This document shows positions 1-6,359 of a DNA stretch of 8,549 bases, one piece after another. This DNA comes from VFBF01 sp034440275 (GTDB taxonomy: Bacteria > Pseudomonadota > Alphaproteobacteria > Caulobacterales > Aquidulcibacteraceae): the NCBI GenBank assembly GCA_034440275.1, contig JAWXBS010000149.1:1-8549 (forward strand), written 5' to 3'. The notes below the pieces were generated by a model that was not told the origin of the DNA, searched no databases, and worked only from the letters and a program-made list of their open reading frames with translations. Numbering within the stretch: position 1 is the stretch's first letter; each line of letters starts with the position of its first letter. Both the position numbers and the translations under genes were made by a program.

Positions 1-476
1 ATCTTACAGATGACCTCGTCGGCGCCGAAATCGGCGGGGCGGTGAAAAACGTGATCGCCATCGCCTGCGGTATCGCGGAGGGACGCAAACTTGGCGACGG
101 CGCCCGGGCGGCGCTGATCACGCGCGGGTTTGCGGAGCTGTGCCGCCTGGGGCTTGCGCTCGGCGCACGGCAGGAAACACTTTCCGGCCTCTGCGGTCTG
201 GGCGACCTCGTGCTGACGTGTTCGAGCCTGACGTCACGCAACATGTCTCTTGGCGCGGCGCTCGGTGAAGGTCGCAAGGCGGCTGACGTGCTCGGCGAGA
301 GACGGTCCGTCGCCGAAGGCGCCGCGTCAGCGCCGGCGGTCGTGGCGCTCGCGGCGAAACACGGCGTGGAAATGCCGATTTGCGCAGCAGTGGACGACGT
401 CATCGCCGATCGCCTCGATGTAGATGGCGCCATCGTGGCGTTGCTGATGCGGCCCTTCCGGGCGGAGGGCGTGTGA
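1..476 (+). CDS. gpsA: NAD(P)H-dependent glycerol-3-phosphate dehydrogenase, C-terminal part (5' truncated by window)
   Basis: GpsA reduces dihydroxyacetone phosphate to sn-glycerol 3-phosphate in the cytoplasm, supplying the backbone for phospholipid synthesis. The reading frame is open from base 3, and only about 158 of the usual ~330 residues are present. The visible part is the helical C-terminal substrate domain. It opens with the family stretch GAEIGGAVKNVIAIACGI (bases about 24-77), which contains the conserved Lys-Asn pair. Next come GLCGLGDLVLTC and a Ser-Arg-Asn element, both hallmarks of GpsA, and a late V-E-G turn. The GTG near base 42 is an internal codon, not a start, because the homology continues upstream of it. 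The stop codon TGA (474-476) overlaps the start of the Rieske gene. The NAD-binding Rossmann half lies outside the window. Identification is confident from the motifs. Confidence 0.95.
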   Translation, partial: LTDDLVGAEIGGAVKNVIAIACGIAEGRKLGDGARAALITRGFAELCRLGLALGARQETLSGLCGLGDLVLTCSSLTSRNMSLGAALGEGRKAADVLGERRSVAEGAASAPAVVALAAKHGVEMPICAAVDDVIADRLDVDGAIVALLMRPFRAEGV

Positions 477-820
477 ATCCGGCGCGACCGATGCCGGGCG
501 CCAGGCTCTTCGCGTTCGCCGATCTCGACGACGGCGAAGGTCGCGCCTTCGATTTCCGGTCGGGCGAAGCGCTGTTCTCGCTCATCGCAGTCCGCCAGGG
601 CGAGCGCATCATCGCTTATGAGAACGACTGTCCGCACGCGCGCCAGCCGCTCGAACGGTTCGACGGCCGGGTTGTCATGATGGAGCAGCGTTATCTCGTC
701 TGCTCGGCGCACGGCGCGAGCTTCCGAGTCGAAGACGGCGTCTGCGTCGGCGGTCCCGCGAAGGGCGGTCTGACCCCGTTCCCCGTCGCCGTGCGCGACG
801 GGGACGTATTCGCCGCCTAG
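473..820 (+). CDS. small Rieske-type [2Fe-2S] protein
   Basis: This is a 115-residue stand-alone Rieske domain, probably a soluble electron-transfer protein, since no signal peptide or membrane segment is visible. The cluster ligands are clear: Cys53-Pro-His55 in the first box (CPHARQPLE) and Cys77-x-x-His80 in the second (CSAHGASF). A typical Gly-Gly-Pro-Ala turn follows near residues 93-96, and the protein ends in DGDVFA. I chose the GTG at 473 because it overlaps the gpsA stop in a GTGA arrangement and has GGAGG four bases upstream (464-468). The next in-frame ATG (491) has no such site. The overlap suggests translational coupling to gpsA, but nothing in the sequence ties its redox role to glycerol phosphate. 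It could serve an oxygenase or reductase encoded elsewhere. Its stop codon shares bases with the stop of the convergent DUF2167 gene. Confidence 0.88.
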   Translation: MNPARPMPGARLFAFADLDDGEGRAFDFRSGEALFSLIAVRQGERIIAYENDCPHARQPLERFDGRVVMMEQRYLVCSAHGASFRVEDGVCVGGPAKGGLTPFPVAVRDGDVFAA

Positions 821-1857
821 TCTTTCCTCTCGGCGGGCGGCACGAGATTGCGGTCCTCGGCGATCTCGTCCTTGCGGCGGCGCGAGCGGCCGACGAGCCA
901 CGGGATCAGCGCCAGCACGAGAAGCCCTGCGCCGGCCCACGGCAGCCACTTGGTTAGGCTGGCCATGTTCAGGGCCGACTGCGGCGCGGCGCCTGGCTCA
1001 CCGGCCGGTTCGACGGCGGGCGTGACGGCGCCGGCGGGACGGCCCTTCAGCGTGAGGAGGCTAGGCAGGTCATAAGCGGGCTGCGCATCGGTTCCGGTGA
1101 CGTAATCGCCATAGGCCTTGCCGGGTGCGAACGTCACCATGCGCCCGATCTCAGGCAGGGCGGCGGTGATGGTGGCGATCTGGTCGGGGCGACCATCGAT
1201 GGTCACGCCGGCGACGGCGTCGCGGCCGAGAATGCGTTGTTCCGAGCGCACCGAGCGGGCTGTCGGGGTCGCGGCGGGGTAGCGCTCGGTCCACGATGTT
1301 GCATGCCGCACCGGATCGTGGCTCGGCAGCACGGCGAAGGACTCAAGCCGCGGCGCGGGCGCCGGGCGGGCGGCGCGGACTTCGTCGGGAAAATCAGGCG
1401 CCGAAAAGCGATCCGAGCGCTGTTCGGCGACATGGCCAAGGGGGTTGTAGCTGATCACCGCGCCCCAGAACGCGTCGTCGAGGGGGCGCGAATTGGCGGG
1501 CGCGATCATGCCCAGCACTTCGCCGGCGGGCGTAGGGGCGTTGATGCGCTGCAGGTGCGCGCGGGCCTCTGCGGCGGGCATGAAATAATAGGTGGTGGGC
1601 ACGAAGAGGCGCAGTGCTCCGTTCGCCAGCGGGATGTCGCCGTTCTTGCCGACGGTCTCGGGCGGGGCGGTGACGCCGCCGGGCAGCACCGTCGTGCCGT
1701 CCTCCTTGGTGACGGAGCCGGGCGGCAAGGGAGTCGCGGGGCGCACAGTGCCTTTCGGCGCCGCAGGACCGGGTCCGTCGGCGGCGGCCGGTCCGGTCAG
1801 CATCAGGCCAGCCATGAGACAGGCCGTCGCCAACGTGGCCGCAATCGTCCGAATCAT
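817..1857 (-). CDS. DUF2167 family membrane-anchored protein
   Basis: This 346-residue protein of unknown function matches my memory of the DUF2167 family. Its core (about 73-270) has the expected order: a short beta-rich GDIPLANGALRLFVPTTYYF segment, then VLGMIAP, a Trp followed by VISYNPLGHV, and the later RILGRDAVAGVTID and KAYGDYVTGTDAQPAYDL elements. Residues 1-27 form a signal peptide ending near AAADG. Residues 304-323 form a strongly hydrophobic segment followed by an Arg/Lys cluster (RSRRRK), so most of the protein should lie outside the cytoplasm with a short cytosolic tail. The region between signal and core is rich in Pro, Gly and Thr. The start at 1857 is supported by GGAG about six bases upstream. 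It lies about 100 bases downstream of pyrF, so it may read through from that operon or have its own promoter. Family assignment is fairly sure; the role is unknown. Confidence 0.8.
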   Translation of the reverse strand: MIRTIAATLATACLMAGLMLTGPAAADGPGPAAPKGTVRPATPLPPGSVTKEDGTTVLPGGVTAPPETVGKNGDIPLANGALRLFVPTTYYFMPAAEARAHLQRINAPTPAGEVLGMIAPANSRPLDDAFWGAVISYNPLGHVAEQRSDRFSAPDFPDEVRAARPAPAPRLESFAVLPSHDPVRHATSWTERYPAATPTARSVRSEQRILGRDAVAGVTIDGRPDQIATITAALPEIGRMVTFAPGKAYGDYVTGTDAQPAYDLPSLLTLKGRPAGAVTPAVEPAGEPGAAPQSALNMASLTKWLPWAGAGLLVLALIPWLVGRSRRRKDEIAEDRNLVPPAERKD

Positions 1858-1957
1858 GCCGTTCTCCGTGAGATATCGCCCGCGCCACCCGACTGGCTCG
1901 TCCTAGGCAATGCGCGAAATTAACCCTGAACGCACCCCCGGTCGCGTTTAAAGCGAG

Positions 1958-2830
1958 TCAGGCCCGTGAAAGTTCCACAACGGTCTTTGCGATCCCTTCG
2001 TCGATGGCGTCTCGCCACGCGGCCATGGTGCCGGCGGCCTGGGCGGCAGGTGGGTAAAGCACTGATCGCGACGCGCTGACGACGCCGCCAAGTCCGCCGA
2101 CGAGACCGGCCAGAGCGTCCGCCGCGCTCGCGCCCTGAGCGCCATAACCGGGCACGAGGAAAAGCGCGTTCGGCAGGATCGCCCGGATGCGACGCGCTTC
2201 CTCCGGCCAGGTGGCGCCGGCGACGATCATCAGATTTGACCAGCCGGATGCGCTCGTCATGGCGTCCATCGCGGGACGCAGCATTTCAGCGACGCGAGTC
2301 CAAAGCGGTGCGCCGCCGACGTCCAGATCCTGTATATCGCGCGCGCCGGGGTTGGAAGTGCGCACGAGCACAGCGACGCCTTTGCCGCCGACTTTCGCGG
2401 CCTCGATGAAGGGTTGCAGCGAATCCAGGCCGAGATAAGGACTGACGGTCACGCAGTCGGCGTCGAAGCCCGGAGCGGCGCCGAGCGTCGCGCGCGCATA
2501 GCCTTCCGCCGTCGTGCCGATATCGCCGCGCTTGGCGTCGAGGATGACGGGCACGCCGCGCGCCGATGCCGCGGCGGTGATGTCGCGGGCGATGGCGTAA
2601 CCTTCGGGACCGTAAGGCTCGAAAAAGCCGAGCTGCGGTTTCACCGCCGCACACTTGCCGACGGCGCGTTCGAGAATGGCTTCGCAAAAATTCGCGACGG
2701 CGTCTGCATCTTCGTGCGCGTCGCCGAACAACGCGGGAATGCGATCGGGCAGCGGATCGAGACCAATGCACAACGGCGCACCGCACGCCTTGGTCGCGGC
2801 GGTCAGGCGATCGGCGAAGGTGTCCGACAT
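1958..2830 (-). CDS. pyrF: orotidine 5'-phosphate decarboxylase, type 2
   Basis: PyrF converts orotidine 5'-monophosphate to UMP, the last step of de novo pyrimidine synthesis, in the cytoplasm. The 290-residue product has the motifs of the longer type 2 subfamily: GLDP at 23-26, Lys64-Pro-Gln, and the catalytic block DAKRGDIG at 98-105. It also has RTSNPG at 157-162 and the phosphate-binding VPGYGAQG at 226-233. An in-frame extension back to 2878 exists, but it overlaps the end of the protease gene and its translation looks like random GC-rich sequence. The ATG at 2830 starts MSDTFADRL, as expected for the family, and sits two bases after the protease stop. There is no clear Shine-Dalgarno site, which fits translational coupling to the upstream gene. 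It is the third gene of the DUF350-protease-pyrF run. Confidence 0.95.
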   Translation of the reverse strand: MSDTFADRLTAATKACGAPLCIGLDPLPDRIPALFGDAHEDADAVANFCEAILERAVGKCAAVKPQLGFFEPYGPEGYAIARDITAAASARGVPVILDAKRGDIGTTAEGYARATLGAAPGFDADCVTVSPYLGLDSLQPFIEAAKVGGKGVAVLVRTSNPGARDIQDLDVGGAPLWTRVAEMLRPAMDAMTSASGWSNLMIVAGATWPEEARRIRAILPNALFLVPGYGAQGASAADALAGLVGGLGGVVSASRSVLYPPAAQAAGTMAAWRDAIDEGIAKTVVELSRA

Positions 2831-2832
2831 GC

Positions 2833-3687
2833 TCAGCCCGGCGACTGTTCGACAGGTGCGGCGTCGTTGGCCACGCACACGACCTGCGCGACGCGCAGCG
2901 ACCTGCGTAGTTCGTCGGCCTTCGGTCCGTAGGTCTGGCGAGTCATGAGGGGCGCAGGATCGCCCTGTGGCTTGAGATTCGCAAGGCCGAGCAGGCGCGC
3001 AACCGAGGCGGGTGATGCAGTGTAAAGGCGTCCGCGTCGTGGCGACTCCGCGATCGTCACGCCGATCACATTGCCCTTCTCATCGAGCACGGGCCCACCG
3101 CTCATGCCGGCAAGCGACCCGCTCATGCGTTCGGTATGGCCGAGCACGGCCCACGACAGCACCGGCTCTTCGACTTTGTAGCGGCCGCGCGCGATCAGCT
3201 TTTCACGTCCGTAAAGTTGCGACACTGCCTCACCGGGCTTGCCTTGCGGGAAACCGATGTGAAACGCGAGCTGGCCGATGTGGAGGTCGTCTTCCTTGAG
3301 ATCGAGCGCGAGCGCCTCCGGTGCACGATCGGTCTTGAGCAGTGCAATATCGGCGAACGGCGCGACGCGGACCGAACGCACCGGCACGGCGGCGCGGCGA
3401 CCGACGATGATGCCGACGTCCTTGCAGTCGCCGACCACGTGACGGGCGGTGATCCACCAGCCGTTCTCGTCGATCGCGAAGGCGGTGCCGACGCCCGATG
3501 AAACGGGGCCGACTTCAACGAGCACTTCGGGGTCGAACACGGACGCGGGCTGGAGGGCCGGGCCTTCGTACTCGACTCCGGGGATTTCCGTCGTCGTGGA
3601 GTCGTCGCGGCGGCTGTCGAGGCGGAAGACCGCCCAGACGATGGCGCTGACGACCAGCAGATAGATCACCCAGTCGGGTATGCGCAT
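2833..3687 (-). CDS. membrane-anchored trypsin-like serine protease (no PDZ domain)
   Basis: This 284-residue protein has one N-terminal transmembrane segment (about 6-21, YLLVVSAIVWAVF) without an obvious cleavage site, followed by charged residues. The catalytic domain should therefore be tethered on the periplasmic face. The chymotrypsin-fold triad is visible: His83 in TARHVVGDC, Asp113 in ADIALLKTD, and Ser196 in GMSGGPVLDEKG. The Ser motif is followed by the usual GNVIGVTIA strand. The protein resembles the DegP/HtrA-type protease core, but residues after about 215 show no PDZ domain. The tail ends in an unremarkable charged region with Cys near residue 271. It lies four bases after the DUF350 gene and two bases before pyrF, so the three are probably co-transcribed. 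No clear ribosome site precedes the start, so coupling is likely. The substrate is unknown. Confidence 0.85.
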   Translation of the reverse strand: MRIPDWVIYLLVVSAIVWAVFRLDSRRDDSTTTEIPGVEYEGPALQPASVFDPEVLVEVGPVSSGVGTAFAIDENGWWITARHVVGDCKDVGIIVGRRAAVPVRSVRVAPFADIALLKTDRAPEALALDLKEDDLHIGQLAFHIGFPQGKPGEAVSQLYGREKLIARGRYKVEEPVLSWAVLGHTERMSGSLAGMSGGPVLDEKGNVIGVTIAESPRRGRLYTASPASVARLLGLANLKPQGDPAPLMTRQTYGPKADELRRSLRVAQVVCVANDAAPVEQSPG

Positions 3688-3691
3688 CGGA

Positions 3692-4135
3692 TCAGGCGGT
3701 GCGGAAAAGGCTGAGCGAAGGATCGGTCAGCGCGCCGGCGAGGATGATGCCCACGCCGAGTTTTACCGACATGAGGAAGATCGCGGCGGCGACGTCGCCC
3801 TCGGCAATGCGGCGCGGCAGGCCGCGCAAGAAGATGTCGGTGAACCGGAAGGTGATGAGTTGCACCAGAAGCGTGACCACACCCCACACGATGAGATCGA
3901 GCACGCTGTAGCTGTGCGCCAGGCACGCGCCGAGCGGGATGGCCAGACCCACGACTACGGCCCCAAACGCGAGCGCCGCCGAGGCGTTGCCGTCTCGGAT
4001 GAGGGCGAGTTCCTTGTGGGGCGTCAAAAGGACGTAGGTGGTCAGACCGACGACAAAGAGACCCAGTGCCGTGCCCAATTGTATGAGGAATTCTGGAAAC
4101 CCCGAAATGAAGGCCTGGATCTCGGAAAAATACAT
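3692..4135 (-). CDS. DUF350 family inner-membrane protein
   Basis: This 147-residue integral membrane protein has four predicted hydrophobic helices at about 16-37, 53-73, 77-96 and 115-136. The characteristic DUF350 loop lies after helix 1 (LTPHKELALIRDGNASAALAFG, about 37-58), containing the conserved His-Lys-Glu and Gly-Asn-x-x-Ala-Ala elements. A second family feature is the Trp-Gly ... Gln-Leu stretch near residues 84-93. The family has two similar halves, each a pair of helices, and length here is normal. The start at 4135 has GAGG about eight bases upstream. It is the first gene of the minus-strand run with the protease and pyrF, and is transcribed divergently from bdhA. Function is unknown in the family; E. 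coli YjfL is a relative. A membrane-stress or envelope role is only a guess from its protease neighbour. Confidence 0.85.
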   Translation of the reverse strand: MYFSEIQAFISGFPEFLIQLGTALGLFVVGLTTYVLLTPHKELALIRDGNASAALAFGAVVVGLAIPLGACLAHSYSVLDLIVWGVVTLLVQLITFRFTDIFLRGLPRRIAEGDVAAAIFLMSVKLGVGIILAGALTDPSLSLFRTA

Positions 4136-4154
4136 GGCGGGCGCCTCGTTCTGC

Positions 4155-4182
4155 CCACTTCAGTCGGGGCCACTTCTGTCGG
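4155..4182. repeat. 13-bp tandem direct repeat in the divergent intergenic region
   Basis: Two copies of CCACTTCNGTCGG lie at 4155-4167 and 4170-4182. They differ at one base (A against T) and are spaced 15 bases start to start. They sit between the divergent starts of the DUF350 gene (4135) and bdhA (4266), where promoters and operators for both would lie. Two same-facing copies on a short period could be a binding site for a regulator. No regulator is encoded nearby, and chance duplication cannot be excluded. Confidence 0.5.
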
Positions 4183-4190
4183 ACAACGGG

Positions 4191-4205
4191 CGGGCGTATC
4201 GCCCG
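4191..4205. promoter_or_regulatory. short perfect inverted repeat upstream of bdhA
   Basis: CGGGCG (4191-4196) and CGCCCG (4200-4205) form a perfect six-base inverted repeat around TAT. It lies 8 bases after the tandem repeat and about 60 bases before the bdhA start. In transcripts of either strand it could form a small hairpin, or it could be an operator half-site pair. In such GC-rich DNA a six-base stem is weak evidence. I could not identify convincing -35 and -10 boxes for either gene. Confidence 0.25.
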
Positions 4206-4265
4206 GGGGGCTGCGGCGTCAAGCGGCCCGGTAGATAGTCGGTCAGCACGAAAAGGTCAGCACCC

Positions 4266-5048
4266 ATGAGCACACGGAAGTCGGCAGTCGTCACTGGATC
4301 GACGAGCGGCATCGGCCTCGGCATCGCTCGGGCCTTCGCACATGCGGGCATGAACGTGACCCTCAACGGCCTCGGCGACGCCGGCGAGATCGAGAAGATC
4401 CGCAGCAGCCTCGCGGCCGAGACGGGTGTTGATGTCCGCTATGACGGGGCCAACCTGATGACGGCCGAAGGGGCGGGCGGGCTCGTGTCCAGCGCCATCG
4501 CCGCGTTCGGCGGGGTGGACGTGCTCGTCAACAATGCCGGCATCCAGCACGTGTCGCCCGTGGAGGATTTCCCGCTGGAGAAGTGGGACCAGATCATCGC
4601 GCTGAACCTCTCATCCGCTTTCTGGACGACGCGTGCGGCGCTCGGTCAGATGAAGGCGAAGAAGTGGGGCCGAATCATCAATATCGCTTCCGCGCACGGG
4701 CTCGTCGCCTCGCCGTTCAAGTCGGCATACGTGGCGGCCAAGCATGGCGTTGTCGGCTTCACGAAAGCAGTGGCGCTCGAAGGCGCGCGCGACGGCGTGC
4801 GCTGCAACGCGATCTGCCCCGGTTATGTGCTGACGTCCCTCGTTGAGAACCAGATCCCCGACACGATGAAGGCGCGCAACATGACGCGCGAGCAGGTCAT
4901 CAACGACGTGCTCCTCGCCGCGCAGCCCACGAAGGAATTCGTGAAGGTCGAAGATATCGCCGCGCTCGCGGTCTTCCTCACCACCGAGCCCGCCAACCAG
5001 TTCAACGGCGCGGCGATCTCCATGGATGGCGGCTGGACGGTGCAGTAG
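4266..5048 (+). CDS. bdhA: D-3-hydroxybutyrate dehydrogenase
   Basis: This cytoplasmic NAD-dependent short-chain dehydrogenase interconverts (R)-3-hydroxybutyrate and acetoacetate, the step that feeds monomers from polyhydroxybutyrate into central metabolism. The 260-residue length equals that of characterised Pseudomonas enzymes. The nucleotide site is GSTSGIG (11-17), followed by NNAG (89-92). The catalytic tetrad is Asn114, Ser142, Tyr155 and Lys159. The substrate-binding residues I recall from the Pseudomonas fragi enzyme (Gln94, His144, Lys152, Gln196) are all present at the same numbers. The family stretch AAQPTKEFV near the flexible lid is also intact. These make the substrate call much firmer than for a generic SDR. 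AAAAGG (4251-4256) precedes the ATG by nine bases. The patatin-like gene follows six bases after the stop, indicating an operon. Confidence 0.95.
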   Translation: MSTRKSAVVTGSTSGIGLGIARAFAHAGMNVTLNGLGDAGEIEKIRSSLAAETGVDVRYDGANLMTAEGAGGLVSSAIAAFGGVDVLVNNAGIQHVSPVEDFPLEKWDQIIALNLSSAFWTTRAALGQMKAKKWGRIINIASAHGLVASPFKSAYVAAKHGVVGFTKAVALEGARDGVRCNAICPGYVLTSLVENQIPDTMKARNMTREQVINDVLLAAQPTKEFVKVEDIAALAVFLTTEPANQFNGAAISMDGGWTVQ

Positions 5049-5054
5049 GACGCC

Positions 5055-6128
5055 ATGACGAAGGCAGCCGTCAAACGAATCAACCTGGCGCTGCAGGGCG
5101 GGGGCGCGCTCGGCGCCTACACGTGGGGGGTGCTCGATCGCATTCTTGAAGACGATCGACTGGAGATCGCTGCGATCTCGGGTGCGTCCGCCGGTGCGAT
5201 GAACGGCGTGGTCCTTTGCGAGGCGCTGGTAGAGGGCGGCAAGGCCGAGGCGCGCGTCGCGCTGCGGGTGTTCTGGGAAGGCATCGCGCGCGCGGGTGCC
5301 GCGAGCCCGTTCCGTCGTTCGCCGCTGCAGGCGATGATGCTGTCGTCGCTCGGGCCGCTGATGGGCCAGGCGATCACGACGCCGTGGATGTGGTGGTGGA
5401 ACGCCGTCATGGATGCGTCGAGCCCCTACGACTCAAACCCGCTCAATCTCAATCCGGTCGGCGACGTGCTCGACGAGCTCGTCGACTTCGATCGCGTGCA
5501 GCACTGCAAGAGCATCCGGCTCTATGTTGCGGCGACGAATGTCGAGACCGGCCGCGCGCGCATCTTCACCAATGCAGAAATGACCGCGCGGCATGTGCTC
5601 GCATCAGCTTGCCTGCCGCAGATGTTCCAGGCGGTGGAGATCGGCGGCGCGCATTATTGGGACGGCGGCTACATGGGCAATCCGCCGCTCTTCCCCTTGT
5701 TCGACAAGCCGAAGTCGCGCGACATCCTGATCGTGCAGATCAATCCCATCGAACGGCCCGGCATCCCGCGAACAGCAGGCGACATTGCGGCGCGCGTCAA
5801 TGAAATCACCTTCAACGCAAGCCTGCTGCGCGAATTGCACGCGATCGAGTTCGTCGGCCGCCTGCTCGATCAGGGCAGACTGGAAGAGGGGCGCTACAAC
5901 AAGATGCTGATCCATGTGGTCAGCGACGATGCAGCGCTTCTGCCGCTGGGGACGGTGGCGAAGCTCAACACGGATTTCGGATTCTTCGAGCAGCTTTTCA
6001 GGATCGGCCGCATGGCCGCAGATCGCTGGATCGACGATCATTTCCACGATCTCGGCGCGCGCTCTACCGTCGATCTGCGCGAGCTGTTCCAGGGCGAGAT
6101 TGGGCCGGGACTTCCCGGCGCACACTGA
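5055..6128 (+). CDS. patatin-like hydrolase (phospholipase or polyester depolymerase candidate)
   Basis: This 357-residue patatin-family acyl hydrolase uses a Ser-Asp dyad. The oxyanion-hole loop is GGGALGAY (15-22). The nucleophile elbow is G-A-S45-A-G (43-47), and the catalytic Asp203 lies in DGGYMGNPPL. No signal peptide is seen, so it should be cytoplasmic. A distinctive hydrophobic, Trp-rich stretch (TPWMWWWNAVM, about 109-119) could contact membrane or a granule surface. The ATG at 5055 has AGGA (5047-5050) overlapping the bdhA stop, only six bases separating the genes. Patatin enzymes cleave phospholipids or neutral lipids, and at least one haloarchaeal member (PhaZh1) degrades native polyhydroxyalkanoate granules. 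The bdhA partner makes a 3-hydroxybutyrate polymer or oligomer a reasonable substrate, but that is inference from context. Family membership is secure; substrate is open. Confidence 0.9.
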   Translation: MTKAAVKRINLALQGGGALGAYTWGVLDRILEDDRLEIAAISGASAGAMNGVVLCEALVEGGKAEARVALRVFWEGIARAGAASPFRRSPLQAMMLSSLGPLMGQAITTPWMWWWNAVMDASSPYDSNPLNLNPVGDVLDELVDFDRVQHCKSIRLYVAATNVETGRARIFTNAEMTARHVLASACLPQMFQAVEIGGAHYWDGGYMGNPPLFPLFDKPKSRDILIVQINPIERPGIPRTAGDIAARVNEITFNASLLRELHAIEFVGRLLDQGRLEEGRYNKMLIHVVSDDAALLPLGTVAKLNTDFGFFEQLFRIGRMAADRWIDDHFHDLGARSTVDLRELFQGEIGPGLPGAH

Positions 6129-6187
6129 GGTCGTTCATCGCAAATCCGACCCATGTGCTTTGCGGTGCATGTGCGCGCTCGCTTTAG

Positions 6188-6301
6188 CGCCAGCAGGCGA
6201 TCAAGTCGCTCGCCGGCACGTTCGACCTGCGCGACTTCAACGACGCGGTCGTGCGAACGGGCGGCACCGCCATCGACGCCTTCACCGCCGTAAAATGCTG
6301 A
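6188..6301 (+). pseudogene. remnant of the C-terminus of a DUF885-type protein
   Basis: Reading from 6188 to the TGA at 6299-6301 gives about 37 codons containing AGTFDLRDFNDAVVRTGG. This closely resembles the end of DUF885 proteins, where a Phe-Asp-(Leu/Ile)-Arg-x-Phe-(His/Asn)-Asp-x-(Val/Leu)-(Leu/Val)-x-x-Gly pattern occurs just before the terminus. The frame is closed upstream by TAG at 6185-6187, and neither this frame nor the others between 6129 and 6187 continues the domain. No start codon is present. It therefore looks like the last scrap of a decayed or deleted gene of roughly 550-600 codons. The resemblance is from memory of the family, and the fragment is short. Confidence 0.5.
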
Positions 6302-6309
6302 ACGCCCGG

Positions 6310-6340
6310 CCGGCTGGCGGGTTTACCGCCCGTTAGCCGG
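6310..6340 (+). terminator. imperfect GC-rich hairpin, possible terminator after the bdhA-patatin unit
   Basis: An outer six-base stem CCGGCT/AGCCGG (6310-6315 with 6335-6340) encloses an inner five-base stem GGCGG/CCGCC (6316-6320 with 6326-6330) around the loop GTTTA. Four bases (CGTT, 6331-6334) bulge on the 3' side. It follows the DUF885 remnant and ends 19 bases before the next start codon. There is no T tract, so intrinsic termination is uncertain. It could instead be a 5' leader hairpin of the following gene. Confidence 0.4.
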
Positions 6341-6359
6341 TCGCGCCGATAAGCGATGC

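Noticed and set aside
1237..1923. Long plus-strand open frame opposite the DUF2167 gene
   Set aside because: It is a GC-rich antisense shadow. Its translation is Arg/Gly-rich with no recognisable motifs, while the minus-strand gene has a signal peptide, family motifs and a ribosome site.
1929..1948. AACGC/GCGTT inverted repeat downstream of pyrF
   Set aside because: A five-base stem with a ten-base loop and no T tract is too weak to call a terminator.
2831..2878. Upstream in-frame extension of pyrF into the protease gene
   Set aside because: The extra 16 residues are Arg-rich and unlike the family. The ATG at 2830 gives the expected N-terminus.
2414..2932. Plus-strand open frame opposite pyrF
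   Set aside because: It is antisense to a gene with certain identity, and its composition is typical of the complementary frame of GC-rich coding DNA.
3680..4234. Plus-strand open frame opposite the DUF350 gene
   Set aside because: Its translation is highly charged low-complexity text, while the opposite strand encodes a clear four-helix membrane protein.
5604..6125. Minus-strand open frame inside the patatin gene
   Set aside because: It is antisense to intact catalytic motifs and has no domain of its own.
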